NCBI GenBank assembly: GCA_965217615.1
Contig: CBDCIT010000032.1
Coordinates: 66,675 to 130,674, forward strand
Reading direction: 5' to 3'
DNA length: 64,000 nt
From: CAVOAK01 sp965217615
GTDB lineage: Bacteria; Pseudomonadota; Alphaproteobacteria; UBA8366; CAVOAK01
The notes beneath the pieces are model-generated. The model was given only the letters and a program-made list of their open reading frames with translations, had not been told where the DNA came from and made no database searches. Below, one piece after another: positions 8,777 through 18,337 of the stretch. The position numbers and the translations under genes were made by a program. Numbering within the stretch: the first letter of the stretch is position 1; the number at the start of each line of letters is the position of its first letter.

Positions 8777-8883
8777 CTCGTCTGTCCAAACAACAAGGTG
8801 TGTTAAAAATCACAAAACCAGGGGGGTCAATTTTGGACGCCGATAACCCCCAATAGGGGGTCAATATTCCACGCCGAACAACA

Positions 8884-9267
8884 GACCGAGAGGCCCTTCT
8901 GGCAGGCCGCCAAGCCGAGACCGAGGGCGATGTGGGTCTTGCCGGTGCCTGAGTTGCCGAGCGCGATGAGGTTCTCGCGGCGGTCAACGTACTCGCAGCG
9001 GGCCAGCTCCAGAACCAACGTCTTGTTGAGCGAGGGGATGACCTTGAAGTCGAAGCTATCGAGGCTCTTGATCACGGGGAAGCGCGCCGCCTTGATGCGG
9101 CGCTCGCGGTCGATCAGCTCGAGCTCGGCAAGACGCAGAAGATAGCGAACGTGGTCGACGCCTTCCGAGGCACACTGCCGGGCGATCTTGTCGTACTCCC
9201 TCAGGAACGTCGGCAGCTTCAGCCTCTTGAGGTGGTGGACGAGCAGCACCTGCGGTGTGTCGGTCAT
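8884..9267 (-). pseudogene. istB: Truncated istB of IS-B (arm 1)
   Basis: The first about 128 codons of a second, distinct IS21-type IstB (start MTDTPQVLLVHHLKRLKL) run to GNSGTGKTHIALGLGLAACQ and a few residues beyond, then stop exactly where IS-A copy 1 begins. The Walker A motif is kept but the rest of the ATPase is missing. The full-length sister gene is at 13277-14026. The missing 3' part is not found on the far side of IS-A, so this was not a simple insertion; an adjacent deletion or rearrangement occurred. Confidence 0.9.
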
Positions 9268-10442
9268 GCGCCGAGCCCCGACAGCAGGCTCATGTACGAC
9301 TTGGCAGACGTCGTCGCGACCCGGGCGCGCGGCAGGTACGGATAGACGTCGAGGTTGAGTCTGGGCGGCCGCCGCTCGATGCGGCACAGTACCAGGTGCT
9401 TCACCGCATCGAAGCCGATTGCGCCGAGCCTGAGCGCGTCGCCGACCGCACCCTCGACCTCCTCGAGCCGGAAGGTCTCCAGCAGACGGAGCACCTGGAC
9501 GTACTCGCGCTTGCCCGCCTTGCCCATGCGGGCTTCGAGCAGGCGTCGCAGAGTGATGAAGGCCTCGGGCAGGTCCCAGCCCGCCAGCGGCGCGGCCTGG
9601 TCAAGCGCACCGATCTTCCGCTCGATCAGCGGCAGGGAGTGCAGCGGATCGAAGATCAGGTCCTCGCTGTCGTAGGACCGGCGGTGCCGGGCGATCACCT
9701 CGGCCCCGCAGCTGATCATCACCTCGTCGACATAGCCCCGGATCAGTACCTCGCGGTGGCCATAGGCCACCGGCACCGAGTAGTCGTTGCCGCAGCGACA
9801 GCGAGCTCACCCGTCCAGGGCGCTTGTCGCAGGCATCGTATGGAGCCGGGGGTAGCGGTAGCAGAGCTTCGCGATCCCGTGCGAGGCGCTCGCCGATCGT
9901 CTCCCCGTGGCCCCGCAGCCGTGCGGCCTGGCGCCGGCGGCACTGTCCCGCGAGATCATCGTTCAGCGCCTCGATGCTCTCAACCCGCGGAACCGGCACG
10001 AGGAAGTTCCGCCGGATGAAGCCGACCAACCCCTCGACCTTGCCCTTGTCGTTGCCCTTGCCCGGCCGGCCGAACCTGTCCTCGAACAGATAATGAGATT
10101 GCAGCTCCGTGAAGACGCGCGTTCGCTGCCGCTTTCCATCGCCCAGGATGCGGGCGACTGCCAGCTTGGTGTTGTCGTACAGGATGGAGCGGGGGACGCC
10201 GCCGAAGAACGCAACCGCCGCGTCGTGGCCATCGCAGAACGCCTCGGTCGTCTCCGCCGGATAGGCCTTCACGAAGCAGGCGTCACTGTGGGGAAGGTTG
10301 AAGGCAAGGAAGTGGACCTTGCGCGCACACCGCCGATCACCGCCTCGCCGAAGTCCGCCTGGGCGTGGCCGGGGCAATGGACGAGCGGCACGAACATCTC
10401 GCGCGACCGAAGCCGCCGCTCACGGACATAGTCCTTCACGAT
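9264..10442 (-). pseudogene. istA: istA of IS-B, 5'-truncated and frameshifted (arm 1)
   Basis: Two minus-strand frames together encode the catalytic and C-terminal parts of an IS21 transposase (GHAQADFGEAVIGG, then ILYDNTKLAV and KGKVEGLVGFIRRNF for the DDE core). The frame breaks near 10320 and again near 9775, and the N-terminal DNA-binding part is absent because IS1182 sequence begins at about 10443. The stop overlaps the istB start as ATGA. Identical breaks in arm 2 show that the two arms descend from one already-dead copy. Confidence 0.85.
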
Positions 10443-12100
10443 GCAGACCGTGTGAAAACTCGGGCGGTGACGGGGGATTCCGTCCGACTCATGGCGATGT
10501 TAAGGTCCGCCATGAGACACATTCCTGGCATTGACCGCTCTCAGGTTCTGCTTCTGCCGGAAGCAGTGGACGATTACGTGGGCCGGGATAACCCGGTCCG
10601 TTTCATCGATGCCTTCGTGGATGGTTTGGACCTGGCGGCCGCTGGTTTCGAGCGCGCCGCGCCGAAGGCGACAGGTCGTCCCGGCTACGATCCGGCGGAC
10701 CTGCTGAAGCTCTACATATACGGCTATCTCAATCGGGTACGTTCGAGCCGCCGGCTGGAGGCTGAGAGCAAGCGTAATCTCGAAGTGATCTGGCTGTTGC
10801 GGTGTTTGTCGCCGGACTTCAAGACGATCGCCGATTTCCGGCGGATCAATCGGGCGGCCTTCCGACAGGTATTTCGGGAGTTCGTGAGGCTATGCCGCGA
10901 ACTGGAGCTGTTCGGACGCGAGCTGGTGGCGGTTGACGGTACACGGATCAAGGCAGTGAACAGCCGGCAGCGGAACTTCACGAAGGCCAAGCTGGAGAAG
11001 GCGTTGGCCGAGAGCGACGAGAGGTTGTCGCGTTATCTCGGCTCGACGAGGCTGACGGGCAAGACGAGGGCGGCGGCGGCGAGGTGGAGCATATCCAGGA
11101 GAAGATCGCTGCGATCCAAGGGCGGCGTGAGCGGTTTGAGGAACATCGAGACGCCCTGGCTGCGAGTGGCGAGGGCCAGCTCTCTTTGACGGATCCGGAC
11201 AGCCGGGCGATGCACGCCGAGATCCGGGTCGGTGTCGGCTACAACATCCAGATCGCCGTGGATGCCAAACACAAACTGATCGCCGAGCAGCAGGTCCATA
11301 ACAAGGTCAGCGATCTCGGTCTATTGGCCGAGACGGCGGTGGCGGCCCGGCGGAACCTGGCCGTCGATCGGATCGACGCGGTCGCCGACGCGGGCTACTT
11401 CAAGATCGAGGATATCGAGGCCTGCGAGAATGCCGGCGTCATGCCGCATGTGCCCAAGCCCCAGCGCGGATCAATGGTGAGCCAGGGGCTCTTTCCCAAG
11501 GAACGCTTCCGCTATGACGGCGGCGAGGACATTTACATCTGCCCCAACGGCCAACGCCTGGCGCTACACAGCAAGCGCAAGCGCCGCGATCTCTTCTTCG
11601 CCAGTTACGCCAATCGCGCCGCGTGCAAGGAGTGCCAACTCAAGTCGAAGTGTACGATAAGCGCCTTCCGTCGGGTCCTGCGCTATGTCGACGAAGCGAT
11701 CTTGGAGCGCATGGCAGAACGATTGGCGGCCCGCCCGGAGCTGCTCGATGCGCGCCGTGAAAGCGTCGAGCATCCCTTCGGCTCAATCAAACAATGGATG
11801 GGCCAGGGTGCCTTCCTGACCCGGCGGCTGGAGAACGTGCGCGGCGAGTTCAGCATCACAGCGCTGGCTTACAACATCCGCCGCGCGATCTCGCTGGTAG
11901 GTGTTCCCGCCTTGATCGCCGCCGCGAGGGCATGAGACGGGAATCAAGCCAATATCGAGCGCCGCACATCGATCCACGGAGGCCTGGAGCCCCTTCCACA
12001 GGGCTACCGGCGCCAAACCGCCAGATTACGTGGGATCGCCGCAAATCATGGTTACCCAAACCTCCATCCCCGTCACCGCCCGAGTTTTCACACGGTCTGC
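10443..12100 (+). mobile_element. IS1182-family element (about 1.66 kb)
   Basis: The element is bounded by inverted ends of at least 33 bp that start GCAGACCGTGTGAAAACTCG. Because the identity continues outward into the IS-B arms, the exact boundary is set by analogy with TGTGAAAAC-type ends and by the usual 1.6-kb size. It carries one transposase gene, broken by a frameshift. Confidence 0.7.
10512..11935 (+). pseudogene. IS1182-family transposase, frameshifted
   Basis: The N-terminal frame (start MRHIPGIDRSQVLLLP; GYDPADLLKLYIYGYLNR at about 57-74; catalytic-type ELVAVDGTRIKAV at about 137) loses register near 11040-11080. A second frame continues to 11935 with GYNIQIAVDAKHKLI, the zinc-ribbon-like cysteines of YICPNGQRL and AACKECQLKSKC, and the closing region VEHPFGSIKQWMG. 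Together they make a full-length IS1182/IS5-like DDE transposase of about 470 codons with one frame break, probably inactive. Confidence 0.85.
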
Positions 12101-12119
12101 ATCGTGAAGGGACTATGTC

Positions 12120-13280
12120 CGTGAGCGGCGGCTTCGGTCGCGCGAGATGTTCGTGCCGCTCGTCCATTGCCCCGGCCACGCCCAGGCGGACTTCGGCGAG
12201 GCGGTGATCGGCGGTGTGCGCGCAAGGTCCACTTCCTTGCCTTCAACCTTCCCCACAGTGACGCCTGCTTCGTGAAGGCCTATCCGGCGGAGACGACCGA
12301 GGCGTTCTGCGATGGCCACGACGCGGCGGTTGCGTTCTTCGGCGGCGTCCCCCGCTCCATCCTGTACGACAACACCAAGCTGGCAGTCGCCCGCATCCTG
12401 GGCGATGGAAAGCGGCAGCGAACGCGCGTCTTCACGGAGCTGCAATCTCATTATCTGTTCGAGGACAGGTTCGGCCGGCCGGGCAAGGGCAACGACAAGG
12501 GCAAGGTCGAGGGGTTGGTCGGCTTCATCCGGCGGAACTTCCTCGTGCCGGTTCCGCGGGTTGAGAGCATCGAGGCGCTGAACGATGATCTCGCGGGACA
12601 GTGCCGCCGGCGCCAGACCGCACGGCTGCGGGGCCACGGGGAGACGATCGGCGAGCGCCTCGCACGGGATCGCGAAGCTCTGCTACCGCTACCCCCGGCT
12701 CCATACGATGCCTGCGACAAGCGCCCTGGACGGGTGAGCTCGCTGTCGCTGCGGCAACGACTACTCGGTGCCGGTGGCCTATGGCCACCGCGAGGTACTG
12801 ATCCGGGGCTATGTCGACGAGGTGATGATCAGCTGCGGGGCCGAGGTGATCGCCCGGCACCGCCGGTCCTACGACAGCGAGGACCTGATCTTCGATCCGC
12901 TGCACTCCCTGCCGCTGATCGAGCGGAAGATCGGTGCGCTTGACCAGGCCGCGCCGCTGGCGGGCTGGGACCTGCCCGAGGCCTTCATCACTCTGCGACG
13001 CCTGCTCGAAGCCCGCATGGGCAAGGCGGGCAAGCGCGAGTACGTCCAGGTGCTCCGTCTGCTGGAGACCTTCCGGCTCGAGGAGGTCGAGGGTGCGGTC
13101 GGCGACGCGCTCAGGCTCGGCGCAATCGGCTTCGATGCGGTGAAGCACCTGGTACTGTGCCGCATCGAGCGGCGGCCGCCCAGACTCAACCTCGACGTCT
13201 ATCCGTACCTGCCGCGCGCCCGGGTCGCGACGACGTCTGCCAAGTCGTACATGAGCCTGCTGTCGGGGCTCGGCGCATGA
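12120..13280 (+). pseudogene. istA: istA of IS-B, 5'-truncated and frameshifted (arm 2)
   Basis: Mirror image of the arm-1 istA. The catalytic-core frame begins at MFVPLVHCPGHAQADFGE and breaks near 12220 (one base missing before AAGGTCCAC). The second frame runs to about 12770, and the C-terminal frame runs from PVAYGHREVLIRGY to the stop at 13280, overlapping istB by ATGA. The only coding difference from arm 1 that I saw is RRRQTARL here against RRRQAARL. Confidence 0.85.
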
Positions 13281-14026
13281 CCGACACACCGCAGGTGCTG
13301 CTCGTCCACCACCTCAAGAGGCTGAAGCTGCCGACGTTCCTGAGGGAGTACGACAAGATCGCCCGGCAGTGTGCCTCGGAAGGCGTCGACCACGTTCGCT
13401 ATCTTCTGCGTCTTGCCGAGCTCGAGCTGATCGACCGCGAGCGCCGCATCAAGGCGGCGCGCTTCCCCGTGATCAAGAGCCTCGATAGCTTCGACTTCAA
13501 GGTCATCCCCTCGCTCAACAAGACGTTGGTTCTGGAGCTGGCCCGCTGCGAGTACGTTGACCGCCGCGAGAACCTCATCGCGCTCGGCAACTCAGGCACC
13601 GGCAAGACCCACATCGCCCTCGGTCTCGGCTTGGCGGCCTGCCAGAAGGGCCTCTCGGTCGGCTTCACCGCCGCCGCCGCACTGGTCCACGAGCTCATCG
13701 AGGCCCGCGATGACAAGCAGCTGCTGAGGTTCCAGAAGAAGCTCGCCACCTACACGCTTCTGATCGTCGACGAACTCGGCTTCGTGCCGCTGTCCAAGAC
13801 CGGTGCCGAGCTCCTGTTCGAGGTGTTCAGCCAGCGCTACGAGCAGGGCTCGACCCTGGTCACCACCAATCTGCCCTTCGACGAATGGACCGAGGTGTTC
13901 GGCTCCGAGCGCCTCACCGGCGCTCTCCTCGACCGCCTCACCCACCACGTCAACATCCTCGAGATGAATGGCGAGAGCTACAGGCTCAACCAGAGCCGCA
14001 GGCGTCAAACCCCGACGGCGAACTGA
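13277..14026 (+). CDS. istB: IS21 helper ATPase IstB (IS-B, intact)
   Basis: A 249-residue IstB/DnaC-like ATPase, the usual family length. Walker A GNSGTGKTHIALGLG is at about 103-117, Walker B TLLIVDELGFVPLS at about 160-173, and sensor-like TLVTTNLPFDEW at about 195. It is intact although its istA partner is dead, so it is probably a passenger. It is clearly distinct from the IS-A IstB. Confidence 0.92.
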   Translation: MTDTPQVLLVHHLKRLKLPTFLREYDKIARQCASEGVDHVRYLLRLAELELIDRERRIKAARFPVIKSLDSFDFKVIPSLNKTLVLELARCEYVDRRENLIALGNSGTGKTHIALGLGLAACQKGLSVGFTAAAALVHELIEARDDKQLLRFQKKLATYTLLIVDELGFVPLSKTGAELLFEVFSQRYEQGSTLVTTNLPFDEWTEVFGSERLTGALLDRLTHHVNILEMNGESYRLNQSRRRQTPTAN

Positions 14027-14216
14027 ACCGACCACCCAACCCACGCTTGACCCCGTGGGCCTACAGGTCCCTCCCGCGCGCGCCGCCGCGTCAGCCTGTT
14101 GCGGGCACGCCGCGTCGCACGCGGGCCCTCCCATGGACTACGGGGACAAGCCCGCAGCCGCCAAGTGGTCCCTTCTTACACCGCCACGGTGGTCCCTTTT
14201 TGCTCCGCCATTGACA

Positions 14217-14508
14217 GCTACGCCAAGTCCTGATCTTGCCTCGCACGAAGCGCAATGCGGTCACACAGGCCGACGCCGCGCTGGCAACTGCCAGCACGCA
14301 CATTGTCATAGCTACCTTGTGAAGCACGCCGTTCTGGACCATTCCCTTCCCCTCTTGGACAGGCCCACTGCGTAACCGGATTTATATAGCACTTAAGCTT
14401 ATCCTGTTACATGCCAGGGGGCATGGTGGGAGCGACAAACCTCAAACATGTGGAAATAGAGTTAAGAGGATAGGTCTGCTTTGGGTCACAAGCGGACATT
14501 CGCAACTA
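14217..14508. other. Gap between IS-B and IS5; no confident gene
   Basis: About 290 bases outside both elements. On the minus strand from 14342 an open frame starts MVQNGVLHKVAMTMCVLAVA with a secretion-signal-like hydrophobic stretch, but it runs into the IS-B end, so it may be the 5' stub of a gene cut by IS-B. A palindromic unit related to that at 6239 lies at 14474-14497. Nothing else is recognised. Confidence 0.4.
14474..14497. repeat. Degenerate copy of the GTCCGCTT/AAGCGGAC palindrome
   Basis: GTCTGCTT and AAGCGGAC form an 8-bp inverted repeat (one G-T type mismatch) around TGGGTCAC, matching the arms of the palindrome at 6239-6264. It sits just left of the CTAG site used by IS5. Confidence 0.45.
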
Positions 14509-15354
14509 GGGTCCGGACTCATTACAGCCACCAGATGACGGCGGCGGCAAGGGCGATTGCGGTGATGAAGTTTTTGATGTTGCGGTCGAAGCGGGTGGCT
14601 ATACGGCGCCAGTCCTTGAGGCGGCAAAACATGCGCTCGATGATGTTGCGCTGCCTGTAGACGGTCTTGTCATAATGGTATTGGACCTTGCGGTTCTTGC
14701 GCGGTGGGATGACGGCCGTGGTTCCGCGTTCTACCAGCCAGTCGCGCAGGGCTTTGCTGTCATAGCCCTTGTCGGCGACGAGTTCGGCGGCGGGCGGCAT
14801 GGCTTCGATACAGCGCTGGGCGACCTTGGAATCATGGACGTTTCCTGGTGTCAGGAGCAGGACGAGGGGCCTGCCTTTCGCATCGCAGACAGCGTGGAGC
14901 TTGGTGTTGCGGCCCCCCTTGGTGCGGCCGATGCCATGGGCCAAGGCCCCCTTTTTCCGCCGCCGGCGCAGCGATGAACCTTGATGCAGGTTGAATCGAT
15001 GAACAGCCGGTCGGGGGCGTCTTCGCCGCCCGCCAGCGCGCTGAAAATCCGTTCCCAGATGCCGCGCTCCACCCAGCGTACAAAGCGGTTGTAGAGCGTC
15101 TTCTTCGGTCCGTAGACCTCACGCGGACAGTCGGCCCAGCGCCCGCCATTCCTCAGGGCATGGACGATCCCGCTCAACACCCGGCGATCGTCAACGCGCG
15201 CCATGCCGCGCGTATCCGTCGGCAAAAGCGGCCCAATCCGAGCCCATTGCGCATCCGAAAACCAAAAGAAATCCGACATTTCCATCGCCTCCTCGCTGGA
15301 AACAATGAATCATGCCAGCCCCGCTTCGGGAATCCCCTTAATGGGTCCGGACCC
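14509..15354 (-). mobile_element. IS5-family element (846 bp)
   Basis: Terminal inverted repeats GGGTCCGGACTCATTA and GGGTCCGGACCCATTA bound an 846-bp element with a two-frame transposase. It is flanked by TA on both sides at a CTAG-like site, as expected for the IS427/IS1031-type branch of IS5. The right-hand TA is also the left target duplication of the adjoining IS630 element. Confidence 0.9.
14522..15285 (-). CDS. IS5-family transposase, two frames (-1 slip expected)
   Basis: The upstream frame (15285 to 14851, 144 residues) holds the N-terminal domain (FWFSDAQWARIGPLLP at about 7-22) and the first catalytic Asp in RLFIDSTCIKVH (about 96). The downstream frame (14944 to 14522) holds ELVADKGYDSKALRDWL (second Asp) and the YRQRNIIERMFCRLKDWRR signature (Glu). 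The frames overlap by about 95 bases, and an A5G5 run near 14950 allows a -1 slip that joins GGGKK to GALAHGIGR. This is the usual arrangement for the group, so the element is probably functional. Confidence 0.88.
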
Positions 15355-15356
15355 TA

Positions 15357-16409
15357 GAGCATTTTCGGATCAATCCGGCTTGTAACCCGAGTTTGTAAAA
15401 TAGTTGGCGCATTCACTGGGGGGGAAGGCATCGAGCGCTGTCGCGATGGCGGCCTCGAGTGTGTCGATGGTTCTTGCGGCGGCTTTTCGCAAGAGCGCCT
15501 TGAGCTTTGCGAAGACCTGCTCGATCGGATTGAAGTCCGGCGAGTAGGGCGGGAGGAACATCAGTGTCGCTCCGGTCCGTTCGATTGCCGCCCGGGCGTC
15601 CGCGGCCTTGTGGGCGGGGAGATTGTCCATGATCACGATGTCGCCGGGGTTCAGCGTCGGCGCGAGGAGGGTCTCGGCATAGGCGGTGAAACCCTCTCCG
15701 TTCATGGCGCCGTCGATGACCATGGGGGCGGTCAGGCCGTCGAGGCGCAGGCCCGCGACCAGCGTCGTGGTTTTCCAATGGCCATGCGGCAGCGCGGCAC
15801 GGCAGCGGTTGCCGCGCGGGGCGCGCCCACGCAGGCGGGACATCTTTGTGGTTGCGCCAGTCTCGTCGAGGAACACCAGCCTTGTCGGATCGAGATCTGG
15901 CTGAAGGGTGAACCAAGCCTCGCGCCGGATTCTCACATCCTCGCGCTCCTGTTCGCTGGCGTGGGCAGTCTTTTTTTGAACGTCACCTCGTGGCGGCGGT
16001 AGAAAGCGTGGAGTGTGCTGATTGCAAAGCTCTCGCCCCGCTCGGCGATTAGCTTCTCGCGCAGTTCCATCAACATGATGTCAGGTGTCTCCTCAATGGC
16101 GCGCATCAGAAGATCAGCCTGCGCCTCGATCCGGCCGGAACGGCGGTCGCCGCCGCGCGGCTTCGGCGCCGTCCGCCCGCACCGCAAATATTCATCCATC
16201 CAGCGCACCGCGCTGGCGATGCTGACACCGAACCGCCTGGCCGCCCCGTTGCGCGACATCCCGCCTTCAATCGCGCCGATCACCCTGATGCGAAGATCTT
16301 CTGATAGATACTGAGCCATGCATGCTGACCTCCTACCCAGCATGCAGTTTGAATCACAAAATTGACGGCCTGTGAATCCCTCGCGATTCATTCAGACACG
16401 GAAATGCTC
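15357..16409 (-). mobile_element. IS630-family element, copy 1 (1053 bp)
   Basis: The ends read GAGCATTTTCGGATCAATCC on one side and, inverted, GAGCATTTCCGTGTCTGAAT on the other. TA is duplicated at 15355-15356 and 16410-16411, the hallmark of IS630/Tc1-type insertion. It is nearly identical to the copy at 39514-40566 and exactly the same length. Confidence 0.93.
15370..16319 (-). CDS. IS630-family transposase, two frames joined at an A7 run
   Basis: The first frame (from MAQYLSEDLRIRVIGAIEGG at 16319) has the helix-turn-helix region NGAARRFGVSIASAVRWMD and ends at 15933. The second frame, to 15370, has the DDE core: Asp in RLVFLDETGATTKMS, Asp in DIVIMDNLPAHK, Glu in DFNPIEQVFAK. A run of seven A near 15970 permits a -1 shift that fuses TFKKK to TAHASEQEREDV and then to the catalytic frame. 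Without the shift, a GTG overlapping the first stop could start the second protein. Both copies keep the run, suggesting use. Confidence 0.9.
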
Positions 16410-16607
16410 TAGGTCTCGTTAGGTCCGTATTGAGGGGTAAAGCGGACTTTCAAAATCACACAGTAAGAAACGCAGAGACCGGTCTACGAATTGGTAGGGA
16501 TCGTGCCCCCACAATAATCGTAAATGCACCTAAATTACCGAGCATTAGATCAAGCAAATAATCAGCTTTGTATAGCCGATGATGAACGAGCGACGGTATT
16601 CGCGGGG

Positions 16608-17549
16608 CTACAGGGCCTCATCGAGCTCGCTTGCGAGTTCGGGCAAAACATCGAAAAGGTCCGCGACCAATCCATAGTCGGCGATCTGAAAAATTGGCGC
16701 GTCCTCGTCTTTGTTGATGGCGACGATGACCTTGCTGTCCTTCATGCCGGCGAGATGTTGGATCGCGCCAGAGATACCGATAGCGATGTACAGCTCTGGA
16801 GCCACGACCTTGCCGGTTTGGCCGACCTGATAGTCATTGGAGACGTAGCCGGCGTCCACCGCGGCTCGGGTCGCACCTATCGCCGCGCCAAGCTTGTCCG
16901 CGATCCGTTCGAGCAGCGCGAAGTTCTCGCGTGATTGCATACCGCGGCCACCGGAGATGACTATACCGGCGCTAGTGAGCTCAGGTCGCTCCGTCTCGGT
17001 CAGTTCGGGGCCGATGAACCTCGCGAGACCGGCATCTCCCGTGCCGGCGATCGCTTCTACCACGGCCGTGCCGCCTGCCGTGTCCGCCGCCGAGAATGCG
17101 GTGCTGCGAACGGTGATCACTTTGATCCGATCGCTCGTGCGGACGGTGGCGAAGGCGTTGCCCGCGTAAATCGGACGGACGAAGGTGTCGTCGCCTTCTA
17201 TGCCGCTAATATCCGAAATCTGATTTACGTCGAGAAGCGCCGCTGCGCGCGGCATCACGTTCTTGCCGAAGGTCGTGGCCGGCGCCAGCACGTGGGTGTA
17301 GCCCTGCGCCTGCTTTGCGATCAGGGGCGCCATGTTCTCGGCCAGGAATTGGGCATACTCCGGCGCGTCAGCGTTCCAAACCTTGGCGATCCCGTCGACG
17401 TGCGCGGCCTCCTCCGACACGGCGACGCAACTTTCACCCGCAACGAGCGCGTGAACGTCGTCTGAGATCAAACGGGCGGCCGTCACTGTGTTGAGCGTTG
17501 CCGTCTTCAAGGCTGCATTATCGTGTTCGACGACGACCAGGACGGTCAT
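16608..17549 (-). CDS. etfA: Electron transfer flavoprotein, alpha subunit
   Basis: A 313-residue EtfA. The C-terminal FAD-binding signature is visible: SGGRGMQSRENFALLERIAD at about 200-219, VGQTGKVVAPELYIAIGISG and AIQHLAGMKDSKVIVAINKD (about 250-290). ETF takes electrons from flavin dehydrogenases and passes them to ETF-ubiquinone oxidoreductase. It overlaps etfB by 4 bases and is the last gene of a minus-strand operon with etfB, dimethylglycine dehydrogenase and a GcvT-like protein, so this ETF is probably dedicated to that dehydrogenase (and perhaps to the acyl-CoA dehydrogenase at 30784). Confidence 0.93.
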   Translation of the reverse strand: MTVLVVVEHDNAALKTATLNTVTAARLISDDVHALVAGESCVAVSEEAAHVDGIAKVWNADAPEYAQFLAENMAPLIAKQAQGYTHVLAPATTFGKNVMPRAAALLDVNQISDISGIEGDDTFVRPIYAGNAFATVRTSDRIKVITVRSTAFSAADTAGGTAVVEAIAGTGDAGLARFIGPELTETERPELTSAGIVISGGRGMQSRENFALLERIADKLGAAIGATRAAVDAGYVSNDYQVGQTGKVVAPELYIAIGISGAIQHLAGMKDSKVIVAINKDEDAPIFQIADYGLVADLFDVLPELASELDEAL

Positions 17550-18298
17550 GGGAGCACCTTGGCTTCATTCTTCAGTCTATCCACGAGTTCGGCCACGTCG
17601 GCCACCCTCTTACCTTTGGCGCGTGGCGGCGGCTCTACGACCTTGAGCGTTGTGACCCGAGGTGTCACATCGACGCCCAGTTCCGTAGGCGAAATGATGT
17701 TGTACGGCTTCTTCCGCGCCCTCATGATGCTGGGAAGCGAGGGGTGACGCGGCTCGTTGAGGCGTAAGTCCACGGTGACGACGCTCGGCAATGTCAGCTC
17801 CAGCCTTTCGAGACCGCCGTCCACTTCCCGCGTGACCCTGAGACAGCCGTCAGCCGGCTCTATTTTCGAAACAAACGTGCCCTGCGACCAGCCCAACAGG
17901 GCGGCAAGCATCTGTCCAGTCTGGTTATTGTCACCGTCGATGGCTTGCTTGCCGAGGATCACCAGTTCGGTCCCTTCCTTGTCCACAACGGCCTTTAGCA
18001 GCCTGGCCACGGTAAGCGGCTGCAACGCCTCATCAGAATCGATCAAGATCGCTCGGTCAGCGCCCATGGCGAGCGCCGAGCGCAATATCTCCTGCGCCTG
18101 GTCAGGACCTGCAGAGACAGCAATCACCTCGGCAGCCGCGCCCGCATCCTTCATGCGCACAGCCTCTTCGACGGCAACCTCGCAAAAGGGGTTTATGGCC
18201 ATCTTCACGTTGTCGAGATCGACGCCCGACTGATCTCGCAAGACGCGGACCCGCACATTTGCGTCGATGACGCGCTTAATCGGTACAAGGACCTTCAT
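17546..18298 (-). CDS. etfB: Electron transfer flavoprotein, beta subunit
   Basis: A 250-residue EtfB with the expected N-terminal MKVLVPIKRVIDANVRVRV and the AMP-binding region (AVSAGPDQAQEILRSALAMG at about 60-79; LVILGKQAIDGDNNQTGQM at about 115-133). It lies 39 bases downstream of the dimethylglycine dehydrogenase gene and is translationally coupled to etfA (4-base overlap). The order dehydrogenase-etfB-etfA supports a dedicated electron sink for N-demethylation. Confidence 0.93.
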   Translation of the reverse strand: MKVLVPIKRVIDANVRVRVLRDQSGVDLDNVKMAINPFCEVAVEEAVRMKDAGAAAEVIAVSAGPDQAQEILRSALAMGADRAILIDSDEALQPLTVARLLKAVVDKEGTELVILGKQAIDGDNNQTGQMLAALLGWSQGTFVSKIEPADGCLRVTREVDGGLERLELTLPSVVTVDLRLNEPRHPSLPSIMRARKKPYNIISPTELGVDVTPRVTTLKVVEPPPRAKGKRVADVAELVDRLKNEAKVLP

Positions 18299-18337
18299 TC
18301 GTGACTTTGATTTTCGTCGAACCGCATCGGTCTCGAT

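Larger units (their letters stand above)
6357..8883 (-). mobile_element. IS21-family element IS-A, copy 1 (2527 bp)
   Basis: The element begins TGTCAATCGGCGTCC and ends in CGCCGAACAACA (TG...CA termini). Both ends carry inverted copies of a TCGGCGT..AA.ATTGACCCCC repeat, as in IS21. The istA and istB genes fill the interior. It is almost identical to the copy at 53237-55786 but has lost one 24-bp terminal repeat on the left and gained one G in a G-run near the istB stop. No target duplication is visible: the left flank is chromosomal and the right flank is truncated IS-B. Confidence 0.92.
8884..13660. repeat. Long inverted repeat: 1.59-kb arms around an IS1182 element
   Basis: Positions 8884-10475 and 12068-13660 are reverse complements of each other. 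The only differences I found are one substitution (C at 9927) and one single-base indel near 10434. Each arm carries the same 3' portion of IS-B, including the same two frameshifts in istA, and the spacer is the body of an IS1182-type element. The outer end of arm 1 is exactly the end of IS-A copy 1; arm 2 continues into an intact istB and the real IS-B end. Confidence 0.9.
12101..14216 (+). mobile_element. IS-B, second IS21-family element, 5'-truncated (arm 2 plus true right end)
   Basis: This copy lacks the left end and the istA N-terminus (IS1182 lies there) but keeps istB and the right terminus. It ends in paired TGGTCCCTT repeats and GCTCCGCCATTGACA, reading TGTCAATGGCGGAGC inward on the other strand, a typical IS21-type end. 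The segment 14027-14216 is the non-coding terminal region with these repeats. With a frameshifted istA it cannot be autonomous. Confidence 0.85.

Noticed and set aside
7265..8806. 513-codon open frame on the plus strand opposite istA (and its twin at 54168-55709)
   Set aside because: Antisense to intact IS21 transposase genes, with composition of a GC-rich shadow frame and no recognisable domain; it recurs only because the IS is duplicated.
8827..9387. Apparent full istB frame ending in NIDPLLGVIGVQN
   Set aside because: The last about 18 codons are the end of IS-A copy 1 read through the junction; the true istB fragment stops at 8884.
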